A DNA stretch of 64,000 nucleotides from an uncultured Ulvibacter sp. (GTDB lineage Bacteria > Bacteroidota > Bacteroidia > Flavobacteriales > Flavobacteriaceae). Both the position numbers and the translations under genes were made by a program. Numbering within the stretch: position 1 is the stretch's first letter; every line of letters begins with the position of its first letter. Below, one piece after another: positions 19,685 through 29,720 of the stretch. The stretch covers positions 1 to 64,000 of the forward strand of contig CAJXZB010000006.1 in assembly GCA_913063405.1 (NCBI GenBank), given 5' to 3'. Under the pieces are notes generated by a model. That model had not been told where the DNA came from and ran no database searches. It worked only from the letters and a program-made list of their open reading frames with translations.

Positions 19685-20945
19685 ACTATTGGCATCGGCA
19701 TATAAAGAAGTAGTATTGCTTTCCCGAGATATAGGGGGAATTGCGATTCTCTTTATTATGCCTTTGGTACTGGTTATTACCATTACACTTATCCAAGATA
19801 GTAGCTTTAAAACTATTAATAACACCCAAATCCCTATCTTAATTGTTGACAATGATAGGGGAAGTGTTTCTGAAAGCATTTTTGAAGGTCTTACGAGTTC
19901 CAATACTTTTGAAATAATTAAAAGTGCTTCAGAAGAAGAAGCTAAAGGGGCTGTCTTTAAAGGAGATTATCAATTGGCAATTGTAATACCCAAAACACTA
20001 TCTGATGCGCTTCAGAAAAAAGTAGATCGAAATGTAGAAGGAATCTTAGCGCAATTTGGATTAGAAGACGAAGTGCCTTCAGCTTCAGCAGAAAGAACAA
20101 CTCAGAAGGAAATCAGGCTCTATTTTGATCCTGCCACCCAGATTACTTTTAAAAGTTCGGTAAAAAATGGGATTGACAAAATGATCTCGCAGATAGAAAC
20201 CCAATCGATCTATAAAGCGTTTCAGCAGCAGATTGGAGAAGAAGAGGATACCGCTATATTTGAAACCGATAGTTTTATTAGCTTTAAGGAAATAGTCCCA
20301 ACTAAGGACGATCAGGACATTTTACCAAATTCTGCACAGCACAACGTACCAGCTTGGGCGCTCTTTGCTATCTTTTTTATTATTGTTCCCTTATCAATTA
20401 ATATGGTGAAGGAGAAAACACAAGGAACATTTGTACGTTTACGAACCAATCCTGTTAATTATGTGACCGTTTTGGGTGGGAAAACAATAGTGTATGTAGG
20501 TGTCTGCTTGATTCAATTCACCTTCATGCTATTAGTTGGGGTTTATTTGTTTCCAAGTATTGGATTGCCAAAATTAGATATCTCTGGCCGTCTTCCATTA
20601 CTTTTTGTAGTGGCCGCCTTTGCTGGTCTGGCAGCCGTTGGTCTTGGATTGCTTTTAGGTACTGTTGCAAAAACCCAAGAACAATCGGCACCTTTTGGAG
20701 CTACCTTTGTGGTAATTCTTGCAGCATTGGGAGGTGTTTGGGTGCCAGTTTTTATTATGCCAAAATTTATGCAACTCCTTTCTAATTTATCCCCAATGAA
20801 TTGGGGATTAAATGGTTTCTATGATGTATTTTTAAGGAACGCAAGTTTCTGGGAAATCCTTCCCGAAATTTCGCTATTACTATTGTTTTTTATCATAACT
20901 ACTATTATTTCGATTGTCTATAATGAAAGGAAAAATGCGGTATAA
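19677..20945 (+). CDS. ABC-2 type transporter permease
   Basis: Overlaps ATPase gene; multiple TM segments, 'NMVKEKTQGTFVRLRTNPV'. Confidence 0.92.
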   Translation: MHKLLASAYKEVVLLSRDIGGIAILFIMPLVLVITITLIQDSSFKTINNTQIPILIVDNDRGSVSESIFEGLTSSNTFEIIKSASEEEAKGAVFKGDYQLAIVIPKTLSDALQKKVDRNVEGILAQFGLEDEVPSASAERTTQKEIRLYFDPATQITFKSSVKNGIDKMISQIETQSIYKAFQQQIGEEEDTAIFETDSFISFKEIVPTKDDQDILPNSAQHNVPAWALFAIFFIIVPLSINMVKEKTQGTFVRLRTNPVNYVTVLGGKTIVYVGVCLIQFTFMLLVGVYLFPSIGLPKLDISGRLPLLFVVAAFAGLAAVGLGLLLGTVAKTQEQSAPFGATFVVILAALGGVWVPVFIMPKFMQLLSNLSPMNWGLNGFYDVFLRNASFWEILPEISLLLLFFIITTIISIVYNERKNAV

Positions 20946-21375
20946 TTCCAATAGAGAAATTACATATACTAACCAAATAAGGGTTCGATTTGTCGAGACA
21001 GATCCTTTGGGTATTGTATGGCACGGAAACTATATTCAATATTTTGAAGATGGAAGAGAGGCTTTTGGACGCCACCATGGAATTTCCTATTTAGATCAAA
21101 AAGATAATGGCTACGCTTCTCCCATCGTGAAATCAATAAGCGAACATAAACTTCCTTTACGCTATGGAGATGTGGCGACTATTAAAACAGTCTATGTAGA
21201 TTCTCCAGCGGCAAAAATGATTTTCCGCTACGAAATTTTTAATCCCGAAGGCGAATTGGTTTGTACAGGAGAGACTATACAGGTCTTCGTTTCATTAGAT
21301 AAAGGAGAATTATCATTGACAATTCCAGACTTCTTTATTACCTGGAAAAAGAAAGAAGGTTTGCTTAATGGGTAA
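20923..21375 (+). CDS. Acyl-CoA thioesterase (4HBT hotdog)
   Basis: 'VRFVETDPLGIVWHGNYIQYFEDGREAFGR'; ATG at 20923 more likely than TTG at 20914. Confidence 0.88.
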   Translation: MKGKMRYNSNREITYTNQIRVRFVETDPLGIVWHGNYIQYFEDGREAFGRHHGISYLDQKDNGYASPIVKSISEHKLPLRYGDVATIKTVYVDSPAAKMIFRYEIFNPEGELVCTGETIQVFVSLDKGELSLTIPDFFITWKKKEGLLNG

Positions 21376-22513
21376 GGTTTATCTTTCATACAACAATATT
21401 GTTTCGTCATTTGGTTTTGACAGTCAATCAGCGGTGGGAAATATTGCAAAGGAAATTTCTGGTTTGGCATTGATCGAGGATGAAAAAATCTTTCCAGAAC
21501 CGTTTTATTCTTCCATGATTTCTTCGGAAAAACTGGCAAAAGTCTTTTCTCATCTCAATCAAGCAGAAAAGTATACGCGCTTTGAACAGATGCTTCTAAT
21601 TTCTCTCAAAGAAGTGATAGAAACTTCTGGCATTCCATTGACTGATAAGGTTGGACTAATAATATCTACAACCAAGGGAAATATAGATGTCTTAGATGCA
21701 GATAGTTCTTTTCCAAAAGAACGCGCCTACCTTGGTGCTTTGGGAAAGGTCGTAAAAGATTTTTTTGGATTTAAAAACGAAACTATAGTGCTTTCAAACG
21801 CCTGTGTTTCTGGTGTTTTGGCAGTAGCTGTGGCAAAACGATATATTAATCAAGGTAAGTTCGATCACGTATTTATTGCCAGTGGTGACCTTGTGACTAA
21901 ATTTATTATCTCAGGATTCAATTCGTTTCAGGCGATGAGCAATGAACCTTGTAGACCCTATTGCAAGCATAGATCTGGCATCAATATAGGAGAAGTTGCA
22001 GCTAGTGTTTTGGTAACTTCCAAAGCGGATAACTTACCTCCAGAAGCGGTTTTGATTTTGGGCGATGCGTCTTGCAATGATGCTAACCATATATCAGGTC
22101 CTTCGAGAACTGGAGAAGGACTGGTACGTTCTGTAAGTTCGGCATTAAAGGAAGCCAATATTGAAGTAACTGAGATCGATTATATTTCGGCACATGGAAC
22201 AGCAACGTCTTTCAACGACGAAATGGAGGCTATTGCCTTCAATAGGCTAGGACTAAGTGAAGTTCCGTTGCATAGTTTAAAAGGGTATTTTGGACATACA
22301 TTGGGCGCTTCCGGATTATTGGAAACCATTGTAGGAATGCATTCATTGTGCCAAGACACCCTTTTTACATCTTTAGGTTTTTCAGAATTAGGAGTTTCGG
22401 AGACACTTAATGTAATTACCAGAACAACACCTGAGGAGTTAAAAACGTTTTTAAAAACGGCTTCAGGATTTGGAGGGTGTAATACGGCAGCAATTTTTCA
22501 AAAGGTAAATTAA
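21368..22513 (+). CDS. Beta-ketoacyl synthase
   Basis: 'VLSNACVSGVLAVAVA', 'SAHGTATSFNDEME', 'KGYFGHTLGASG'. Confidence 0.9.
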   Translation: MGKVYLSYNNIVSSFGFDSQSAVGNIAKEISGLALIEDEKIFPEPFYSSMISSEKLAKVFSHLNQAEKYTRFEQMLLISLKEVIETSGIPLTDKVGLIISTTKGNIDVLDADSSFPKERAYLGALGKVVKDFFGFKNETIVLSNACVSGVLAVAVAKRYINQGKFDHVFIASGDLVTKFIISGFNSFQAMSNEPCRPYCKHRSGINIGEVAASVLVTSKADNLPPEAVLILGDASCNDANHISGPSRTGEGLVRSVSSALKEANIEVTEIDYISAHGTATSFNDEMEAIAFNRLGLSEVPLHSLKGYFGHTLGASGLLETIVGMHSLCQDTLFTSLGFSELGVSETLNVITRTTPEELKTFLKTASGFGGCNTAAIFQKVN

Positions 22514-22532
22514 TAACAGATAATAGGAAGAA

Positions 22533-23621
22533 ATGAGTATCGAGCGATTTAGAAAAGTAGTCCCAAAAAAACCAATGAGAGCGATAGAGGCTTTGGAAGA
22601 AGCACAAAAAATTGCTTTTGCACCTTTTGTATTTCAGGCTACGGTATCCCTTAGAAATTTGGGTGTTTTTGATTTTATCTTTGATAGAAGAGATGGTAAT
22701 GGCGTGACGATAGCGGAGATTTCTAATGAGTTAGGGATTAGTGAATACGGTATTGGAGTTTTACTGGAGATCGCTGAAAGCTCTAATATTGTTGTTAAGG
22801 ATGAACAAAATAGATATGAGCTTACTAAGGTTGGGTATTTTTTAAATTATAATACTACGGCAAGCGTAAATATTAATTTTACGCAGGATGTTTGCTACCA
22901 AGGCTTGTTTCACATGGAAGAGGCCATTAAAACGGGCAAACCTTCTGGTCTCAAAGAGCTTGGAAACTGGCCAACCATCTATGAAGGCTTGTCGCAATTA
23001 ACACCAGAAGTGCAAAAGGCCTGGTTCGATTTTGATCATCATTATTCGGACGATATTTTTGATGAGGCTCTAGACTTGGTTATTGAAACCAAACCCAAAA
23101 CCATTTTTGACATTGGAGGTAATACAGGAAAATTTGCCATCCAATGTTGCAAGCGAGATGAAGATATTTCTCTTCGAATTGTCGATTTACCTGGGCAATT
23201 GAAAAAGGCTTTGGTTAATGTAAAGAGTAATGGATTTGAAGATAGAGTTATTGGGCAAGAAATTGACTGGCTTTCTGAAAACCCTAAAATCCCAATCGGC
23301 GCCGACCTTATTTGGATGTGCCAATTTTTAGATTGTTTTTCTGAAGACGAAATCCTCAAGATTCTATCGACTTGTTCCGAATCAATGGATGAAAACACAG
23401 AAATACGAATCACCGAAACCTTCACAGACCGTCAAAAGTTTGATAATGCGAAGTTTATTTTGGAAGCAACTTCCTTATATTTTACGGTAATGGCAAATGG
23501 TAATAGTAAAATGTATAGTTCTGAAGTATTTATGCGATTAATAGATAAAGCGGGATTAAAAGTTACAGACGATATTAGCCTAGGTGAGTATCACACTATG
23601 TTAGTTTGTAAGAAAAAATAA
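22533..23621 (+). CDS. SAM-dependent O-methyltransferase
   Basis: 'IFDIGGNTGKFAIQCC' SAM motif; N-terminal winged-helix-like dimerisation domain. Confidence 0.88.
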   Translation: MSIERFRKVVPKKPMRAIEALEEAQKIAFAPFVFQATVSLRNLGVFDFIFDRRDGNGVTIAEISNELGISEYGIGVLLEIAESSNIVVKDEQNRYELTKVGYFLNYNTTASVNINFTQDVCYQGLFHMEEAIKTGKPSGLKELGNWPTIYEGLSQLTPEVQKAWFDFDHHYSDDIFDEALDLVIETKPKTIFDIGGNTGKFAIQCCKRDEDISLRIVDLPGQLKKALVNVKSNGFEDRVIGQEIDWLSENPKIPIGADLIWMCQFLDCFSEDEILKILSTCSESMDENTEIRITETFTDRQKFDNAKFILEATSLYFTVMANGNSKMYSSEVFMRLIDKAGLKVTDDISLGEYHTMLVCKKK

Positions 23622-23627
23622 ATTTAT

Positions 23628-24236
23628 TTGAGTAAACAAAATTACATACGGGCTTTTTCACACATAAAGAACCATGTTGTTTCCTTGAATGGGGAATACT
23701 TATATCATGATGAAGCGCTTGATTTTTCGGAGTTTATTAAAAGAGCCTATAAGAGCTTAGATACCAGCTATTCGAAGTTTTTCAAAATGGATAATCTTAG
23801 TAAGTTAGCTTTTCTGGCAGCAGATGTTTTGCTTGAGGAAGTTAATTCTCAAGAAGAGAATATTGCCATTGTCTTATCCAATAGAGCCTCAAGTTTGGAT
23901 ACGGATCGAAGACATCAAAATTCCATTGAAGATGAGGCAAATTATTACCCTAGTCCGGCAATTTTTGTGTACACTTTACCAAATATTTGTATTGGTGAGA
24001 TTAGTATAAAACATAAACTTCTTTCCGAGAATAGTTTTTTTATCTTTGATCACTTTAATGCAGCATATTTATTCGATTATGCTGAAAGTCTAATTAATAC
24101 TAAGAAGGCAGGAAAAGTGCTTTGTGGATGGGTAGATTTTGACGAAGAAAATTACGAAGCTTTTTTATATTTGGTAAGTGACAAAGGGAATAGAATACAT
24201 AACAAAGAAGAGATAACAAGATTGTATACATTATGA
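23628..24236 (+). CDS. Truncated beta-ketoacyl synthase-like protein (N-terminal half only)
   Basis: 'IAIVLSNRASSLDTDRRHQNSIEDEANYYPSPAIFVYTLPNICIGEISI' resembles KS fold N-half; no Cys/His/His; TTG start. Confidence 0.65.
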   Translation: MSKQNYIRAFSHIKNHVVSLNGEYLYHDEALDFSEFIKRAYKSLDTSYSKFFKMDNLSKLAFLAADVLLEEVNSQEENIAIVLSNRASSLDTDRRHQNSIEDEANYYPSPAIFVYTLPNICIGEISIKHKLLSENSFFIFDHFNAAYLFDYAESLINTKKAGKVLCGWVDFDEENYEAFLYLVSDKGNRIHNKEEITRLYTL

Positions 24237-24490
24237 GTAAATTAAAACAAGAACTGAAGGAAAAGATAATTGAGCAATTAAACCTTGAAGATGTTTCTAT
24301 TGAAGAAATAGGAGATGATGATGCCTTATTTGGTGATGGCTTGGGCTTAGACTCTATTGATGCTTTAGAACTTATTGTGATGCTTGATAAAGACTACGGA
24401 ATTAAATTATCCGACCCTAAAGAGGGAAGAAAGATATTCGAATCTATTGAAGTAATGGCGAACTATATTGCAGCGAATAGAACCAAATAA
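24233..24490 (+). CDS. Acyl carrier protein
   Basis: 'GLGLDSIDALELIVMLDKDYGI'; overlaps upstream gene ATGA. Confidence 0.92.
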   Translation: MSKLKQELKEKIIEQLNLEDVSIEEIGDDDALFGDGLGLDSIDALELIVMLDKDYGIKLSDPKEGRKIFESIEVMANYIAANRTK

Positions 24491-24500
24491 ATAGTTTCTT

Positions 24501-25703
24501 TTGAGTAAAGGCGTAGCAATCACGGGAATGGGAATTATTTCTGCCATTGGAGACAACGTGGCAGAAAACTACAACGCCCTCATTGAAGGAAGAAAAGGGA
24601 TTTCTAGAATTTCTAAAATTGACACTGTCCATAAAGATGCGATAATGGTTGGAGAGATTGAAGCATCCAACCAAGAGCTTGTCAATCAACTTGGATTACC
24701 ATCCGAAAACAATTATTGCCGAACTGCGATGCTCGGGGCAATTGCAGCAAAACAGTCAATAGCGGATGCAAAGATCTCAGATATTAAGAAATATAAAACT
24801 GGTTTGATTTCTGCTACAAGTGTTGGTGGGATGGATATGACTGAGAAGTATTTTTATGAATACCTTGAAGACAAAGAACTCCAAAAATATATTGAAGGCC
24901 ACCACGCAGGGGATTCTACACAAAAGATAGCGGAGCAATTAGGGATAGAACAAAGTCTAGTTACTACAATCAGTACTGCTTGTTCTTCCGCTGCTAATTC
25001 TATTATGTTTGGTGCTCGACTTATTAAATCTGGGAAACTGGATAGAGTGGTTGTGGGAGGTACAGACTGCCTTTCAAAATTCACGATTAATGGTTTTAAA
25101 ACCTTGATGATTCTTTCAGATACGTACAATACACCGTTCGATGAAAATCGTAAAGGACTGAACCTAGGAGAAGCTGCTGCTTTTTTAGTGCTGGAAAGTG
25201 ATGCTGTTGTGAAGGCCGAGAATAAAAAGGTTCTCGCATATGTAAAAGGTTACGGAAATGCCAATGATGCGTACCATCAAACAGCTTCCTCAGAAAATGG
25301 AGACGGAGCAACCTTAGCTATGGAAAAGGCGCTAAAGGTAGGGGGATTACAGCCAAAGGATATTGACTATATAAATGCGCATGGTACAGCAACGGGTAAC
25401 AACGATCTTTCTGAGGGACGCGCTATTATACGTGTTTTTGGCGAGGATTTGCCAGAGTTTAGTTCTACAAAGGCTTATACGGGTCATACCTTGGCTGCGG
25501 CTGGAGCCATCGAAGCTGTATATGCAGTGTTAGCATTGCAGAACAATGTTATTTACCCCAACCTTAATTTTAAGACACAAATGAAGGAATTTGACATTAC
25601 ACCTCAAACCGTACTCAAAGAAAAAGAGTTGGATACAGTGTTGTCAAATTCGCTAGGTTTTGGTGGAAATTGTTCTACAGTAATCTTTTCAAAACAAGCG
25701 TGA
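24501..25703 (+). CDS. Beta-ketoacyl-ACP synthase
   Basis: 'TISTACSSAANSIMFG', 'NAHGTATGNND', 'KAYTGHTLAAAG'; TTG start. Confidence 0.92.
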   Translation: MSKGVAITGMGIISAIGDNVAENYNALIEGRKGISRISKIDTVHKDAIMVGEIEASNQELVNQLGLPSENNYCRTAMLGAIAAKQSIADAKISDIKKYKTGLISATSVGGMDMTEKYFYEYLEDKELQKYIEGHHAGDSTQKIAEQLGIEQSLVTTISTACSSAANSIMFGARLIKSGKLDRVVVGGTDCLSKFTINGFKTLMILSDTYNTPFDENRKGLNLGEAAAFLVLESDAVVKAENKKVLAYVKGYGNANDAYHQTASSENGDGATLAMEKALKVGGLQPKDIDYINAHGTATGNNDLSEGRAIIRVFGEDLPEFSSTKAYTGHTLAAAGAIEAVYAVLALQNNVIYPNLNFKTQMKEFDITPQTVLKEKELDTVLSNSLGFGGNCSTVIFSKQA

Positions 25704-26767
25704 TGAAAAAGGTATACATTCGAGGTGTAGGCTCTATTTCTTCTCAAAAGACTTTGGACAACAAGGAGTTCTTAGACGAGATTACGGGATATAATGACAC
25801 CGTTATCTCTGTGGTGAATCCAGTGTATAAGGACTACATCCCGCCAGCAGCGGCTCGTAGAATGGCAAAAGGGGTAAAGATGGGTGTGGTTGCTTCGAAA
25901 GTTGCGTTGGAAGATGCTGGACTTGAGAATGTGGATGCTATTATCACTGGAACAGGAATGGGATGTGTAGTGGATTCAGAAAAATTTGTTAGCGCAATTA
26001 TCGATAATAACGAAGAGTTTTTAACGCCAACTTCATTCATTCAATCTACGCACAATACAGTTGGAGGGCAAATCGCCTTAGGTCTAGGATGCAAGGGCTA
26101 TAATTTCACCTATGTTCATGCGAGCAACTCCTTCGAATCTGCAATGCTCGATGCTAAGATGCAGTTGGAATTCGATGAAGCTTCTTCTATTCTAATCGGC
26201 GGTGTGGATGAGTTAGGAGCACATACGGTAAAGATTCATCGATTGATAGATCATATAAAACCAGTAGAAGTTTCTCCAGCTAATCTGTTAGATTCTGGAA
26301 CCAAGGGAGCTGTCTTTAGCGAAGGCGCTAATTTCTTTGTACTTGGAAACGCTAAGAAAGAAAACACCTATGCTGAACTAGTGGCCGTAGAGACTTTCAA
26401 TGACCTTCCCGAGGAGAATCTTTTGGAGGCAGTTAAAAAGTTTCTAATAGATAATAATGTATTGATTGAAGATATTGATGTGTTGATCCAAGGGAATAAT
26501 GGCGATGTTGTTTATGACAGGTATTATAATAGTTTGAGTCAGGGCATTTTTTCCAAAACCCAACAAATATATTACAAGCATCTGTGTGGAGAGTTCAATA
26601 CGGCCTCATCTTTTGGAGTTTGGCTGGGGGCTAAGATTTTAAAAACCCAGCAAGTTCCAGATATTGTAGCATTGAATGACGTGAAAACCTCAAAACTTGA
26701 AACCATTCTTTTATATAACCAGTATCGTGGAGAGAATCACAGCTTCACTTTGCTCAGAAAATGTTGA
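25703..26767 (+). CDS. Degenerate ketosynthase, chain-length-factor-like
   Basis: KS fold ('GTGMGCVVDSEKF', 'TPTSFIQSTHNTVGGQIAL') but Cys replaced ('YVHASNSFESA') and both catalytic His missing ('QGNNGD', 'KHLCGEF'). Confidence 0.82.
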   Translation: MKKVYIRGVGSISSQKTLDNKEFLDEITGYNDTVISVVNPVYKDYIPPAAARRMAKGVKMGVVASKVALEDAGLENVDAIITGTGMGCVVDSEKFVSAIIDNNEEFLTPTSFIQSTHNTVGGQIALGLGCKGYNFTYVHASNSFESAMLDAKMQLEFDEASSILIGGVDELGAHTVKIHRLIDHIKPVEVSPANLLDSGTKGAVFSEGANFFVLGNAKKENTYAELVAVETFNDLPEENLLEAVKKFLIDNNVLIEDIDVLIQGNNGDVVYDRYYNSLSQGIFSKTQQIYYKHLCGEFNTASSFGVWLGAKILKTQQVPDIVALNDVKTSKLETILLYNQYRGENHSFTLLRKC

Positions 26768-27537
26768 GGTTTAAAACCATAAACTTGTTATTCCTAACAG
26801 TCTTGATAGCGCTGCTAATATTGAATTATTATTTTCCAATTACTCCAATTATTTATGTCCTGTTACTTTTCTTATGGTTTTGTATTACGTTGCTTGGATC
26901 TACTCTAATAACTTGGAATTATCACATATCATCATTATATCGCAATAAAACGATAAAAGAAAATTGTATTTCAATTACCTTTGATGATGGCCCAAATATT
27001 GAATTCACCCCTAGCGTTTTATCACTTCTGAAAAAACACAATGCCAAAGCCACTTTTTTCTGCATTGGAAAACACATAGAAGCACACCCCGAGTTATTTC
27101 GGCAGATAATTGCCGAAGGACATACCGTAGGGAATCACACTTATTCTCATTCGAATAATTTTGGATTTTTCTCTTCGGAAAGAGTGGTTACCGAGTTAAA
27201 CAGAACTAATCGGCTTGCAAGAGATATTTCAGGATTGGAATTAAAGCTGTATCGGCCAGCTTTTGGAGTAACCAATCCGAATATTAAAAAGGCATTACAG
27301 TTAGTAAAGTTGCAACCCATTGGATGGAGCAAGAGGTCACTGGATACCACAAAGCTTTCAGAAAAAACTATTTTAAAAAGAATCACCAAAAGCTTAAAAA
27401 GAGGAGATATAATCCTACTTCATGATTCGAGCGCAAAAAGCGTTGCTATTTTGGAACACTTATTGCTATTTTTGCAAGCAAAACAAATGCGGTCGGTCAC
27501 TGTAGACCAATTGCTCGAAATTGAGCCACATGTATAA
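26761..27537 (+). CDS. Polysaccharide deacetylase family protein
   Basis: 'ISITFDDGPN', 'HTVGNHTYSHSN', 'ILLHDS' NodB motifs. Confidence 0.9.
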   Translation: MLRFKTINLLFLTVLIALLILNYYFPITPIIYVLLLFLWFCITLLGSTLITWNYHISSLYRNKTIKENCISITFDDGPNIEFTPSVLSLLKKHNAKATFFCIGKHIEAHPELFRQIIAEGHTVGNHTYSHSNNFGFFSSERVVTELNRTNRLARDISGLELKLYRPAFGVTNPNIKKALQLVKLQPIGWSKRSLDTTKLSEKTILKRITKSLKRGDIILLHDSSAKSVAILEHLLLFLQAKQMRSVTVDQLLEIEPHV

Positions 27538-28159
27538 GTATCTTTTTATGTTGTTTATGTTTCTGTCATCGACGCTCTCGATTGGTCAGGAAACGGAAAT
27601 GGATGCTTCCGAAATTGAAATATTCAAGAGGCAAGTTAGTGAGATGTCAAAAAACACAACTACTATCACGAGTAACTTTGTGCAGTTGAAACATCTGGAT
27701 TTTTTGGATAATGATATTGAAACATCTGGAAAATTGGTCTTTAAAGCTCCAGAATTAGTGAAATGGGAATACACGAATCCATATCAGTACAGCGTGATTT
27801 TTAAGGAAGATGAGCTATTAATCAATGATGATGGGACTAAAAGTAATGTTGGTATTGGAAGTAGTAAGATGTTCAAAAAGTTAAATCAACTTATTATAAA
27901 TAGTGTAAAAGGTACCATGTTTGATGATGATGATTTTGAAATCTCTTATGCGAAAGTAGCTAAAGCGAATAAGGCTACTTTCATTCCAAAGGATAAAAAA
28001 ATAGCGAGATATATCGCGGCTTTCGAACTGCTTTTCAATAAAAAAGACGGGACGGTCCGAGAAGTAAAAATGATTGAGCCTTCATTGGATTTTACCCGAA
28101 TTATTTTTTCTGATAGAGTATTAAACGGCCCTGTAGATGATACGGTTTTTACTAATTAG
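27530..28159 (+). CDS. LolA-like outer membrane lipoprotein carrier
   Basis: Signal peptide; 'TITSNFVQLKHLDFLDNDIETSGKLVFKAPELVKWEYTNPY'. Confidence 0.83.
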   Translation: MYKYLFMLFMFLSSTLSIGQETEMDASEIEIFKRQVSEMSKNTTTITSNFVQLKHLDFLDNDIETSGKLVFKAPELVKWEYTNPYQYSVIFKEDELLINDDGTKSNVGIGSSKMFKKLNQLIINSVKGTMFDDDDFEISYAKVAKANKATFIPKDKKIARYIAAFELLFNKKDGTVREVKMIEPSLDFTRIIFSDRVLNGPVDDTVFTN

Positions 28160-28772
28160 TATTCTAACTTTGGTTGCCGGTGTTTCTTGTTCTTTAAAGA
28201 CTACTGAAGGACTTAGGCAGACGGCAATTGCCAAAAGTGAGATTGAAAATGCCTATTTTTCAGTTTTAGAAACGGATTATATTTATAAGGCCAAAGTCGA
28301 TATCTATGGAAGGTATTTTGGTGGAATTTTAATTGTTAAAAAAGTAGGAAAAGATTCTCATAGAGTTGTTTTTACTACCGAGTTTGGAAGTAAAATATTT
28401 GATTTTTTGTACGAAGGTGATACCTTTACCAAGAATTTTGTCTTGGAAAATCTAGATAGAAAATTTATTGTAAATACGTTACGCAAAGATTTTAAGCTAT
28501 TGGTTTCTGAAAGGGTACAAGTGTTAGGGCAATTTGCTTTGGAAGGGTATTCAATTTATAAGACAGAGAGAGATAAGCGATTTAATTTTTACTTTTTTGA
28601 TTCCGAGGGAAATTTAGAAAAGCTTATAAATAGCTCGAAACATAAAGAAAAAGTAACTATTGTTTTTGAATCAACCGAAGCTTCAGAAGGAAAAACGGTT
28701 GCAGAAAAAATTGCGATTAATCACTCCAATATCAAGCTGAAAATTGAGTTGGATTATTTCAAAAAATACTAG
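28137..28772 (+). CDS. Lipoprotein, hypothetical
   Basis: Lipobox 'TLVAGVSCS'; overlaps LolA gene. Confidence 0.75.
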   Translation: MIRFLLISILTLVAGVSCSLKTTEGLRQTAIAKSEIENAYFSVLETDYIYKAKVDIYGRYFGGILIVKKVGKDSHRVVFTTEFGSKIFDFLYEGDTFTKNFVLENLDRKFIVNTLRKDFKLLVSERVQVLGQFALEGYSIYKTERDKRFNFYFFDSEGNLEKLINSSKHKEKVTIVFESTEASEGKTVAEKIAINHSNIKLKIELDYFKKY

Positions 28773-29141
28773 ATGCTAATAGAAGGATTATATACAATTG
28801 AGAATTTTCAGAAAGAAGGGCAAGAGGTTATAGCCGCAATTAAACTGAATAAGGATCACGAGATTTTCAAGGGCCATTTCCCGGGTAATCCCGTGATGCC
28901 TGGTGTTTGCATGCTTCAAATTATTAAAGAGCTCACGGAGCAAGCAACGACTAAGAATTTATTTTTATCGATTTCATCCAATATTAAGTTTATGGCAATT
29001 ATTAATCCTGAGGTGAATCCAGACTTACTACTGAAAATTTCCATTGCAGAAATTGAAGATGGTATAAAAATTAAAAACGTCTCTTCTTTTGAAGAAACAG
29101 TGGCATTGAAATTGAGTGCTACTTTTAAAATTATAGATTAG
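28773..29141 (+). CDS. 3-hydroxyacyl-ACP dehydratase (FabZ-like)
   Basis: 'HEIFKGHFPGNPVMPGVCMLQIIKE'. Confidence 0.87.
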   Translation: MLIEGLYTIENFQKEGQEVIAAIKLNKDHEIFKGHFPGNPVMPGVCMLQIIKELTEQATTKNLFLSISSNIKFMAIINPEVNPDLLLKISIAEIEDGIKIKNVSSFEETVALKLSATFKIID

Positions 29142-29630
29142 ATGAAAGCTTTATTTCTTTTTGCTTTTTTGGTTTCAGTTTTTGTGGTTACCCCCAAGGT
29201 ATCGCAAATACGGGCAGACTACAGTAAGTCTAATGGAAACATGGAAATGATCGTTAAGTTACACGATGCCTTGTCTTCAGTAGAGAAAAAAGATAATAAG
29301 ATACTGGTCGCATATAAAGGAGCCGTTTTAACCGCGATGGCTAAATACACAAAGGGTAAAAAGGAGAAGAAAGAGTTTTTTAAAGAAGGAGCAGCACTTT
29401 TAGAATTTGCTGTTGCTTCAAAACCTAATGACATTGAGATACGAACCATTAGATTGAGTATTCAGGAAAACGCACCCAAGTTTTTAAAGTACAACAAGAG
29501 TATTATTGAGGACAAGGCGTTTATCTTGAATAATTTTAAGAGTACAACTTCCTCTGGTGTGCGGGCGTTTGTAAAGTCATATGTAGCTCAATCAAAGGGC
29601 TTTAGTGTTTCAGAAAAAGATCGATTGTAA
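29142..29630 (+). CDS. Secreted hypothetical protein; its 3' end is duplicated at 36945-36965
   Basis: Signal-like N-terminus; C-term ...SEKDRL* matches ...SKKEQL* remnant on the far side of the island. Confidence 0.75.
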   Translation: MKALFLFAFLVSVFVVTPKVSQIRADYSKSNGNMEMIVKLHDALSSVEKKDNKILVAYKGAVLTAMAKYTKGKKEKKEFFKEGAALLEFAVASKPNDIEIRTIRLSIQENAPKFLKYNKSIIEDKAFILNNFKSTTSSGVRAFVKSYVAQSKGFSVSEKDRL

Positions 29631-29720
29631 CTCAATAAATTACTATCGGATTTTTCTATATTCATTCTCATCTAAATTTTGATACTTAGATGTCAAATGC
29701 GTATTTTTACAAGGTGTTCA
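29610..29720 (+). repeat. Left copy of ~111 bp direct repeat flanking island
   Basis: About 100/111 identical by eye to 36945-37055, no gaps; contains hairpin CATCTAA-N10-TTAGATG. Confidence 0.9.
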
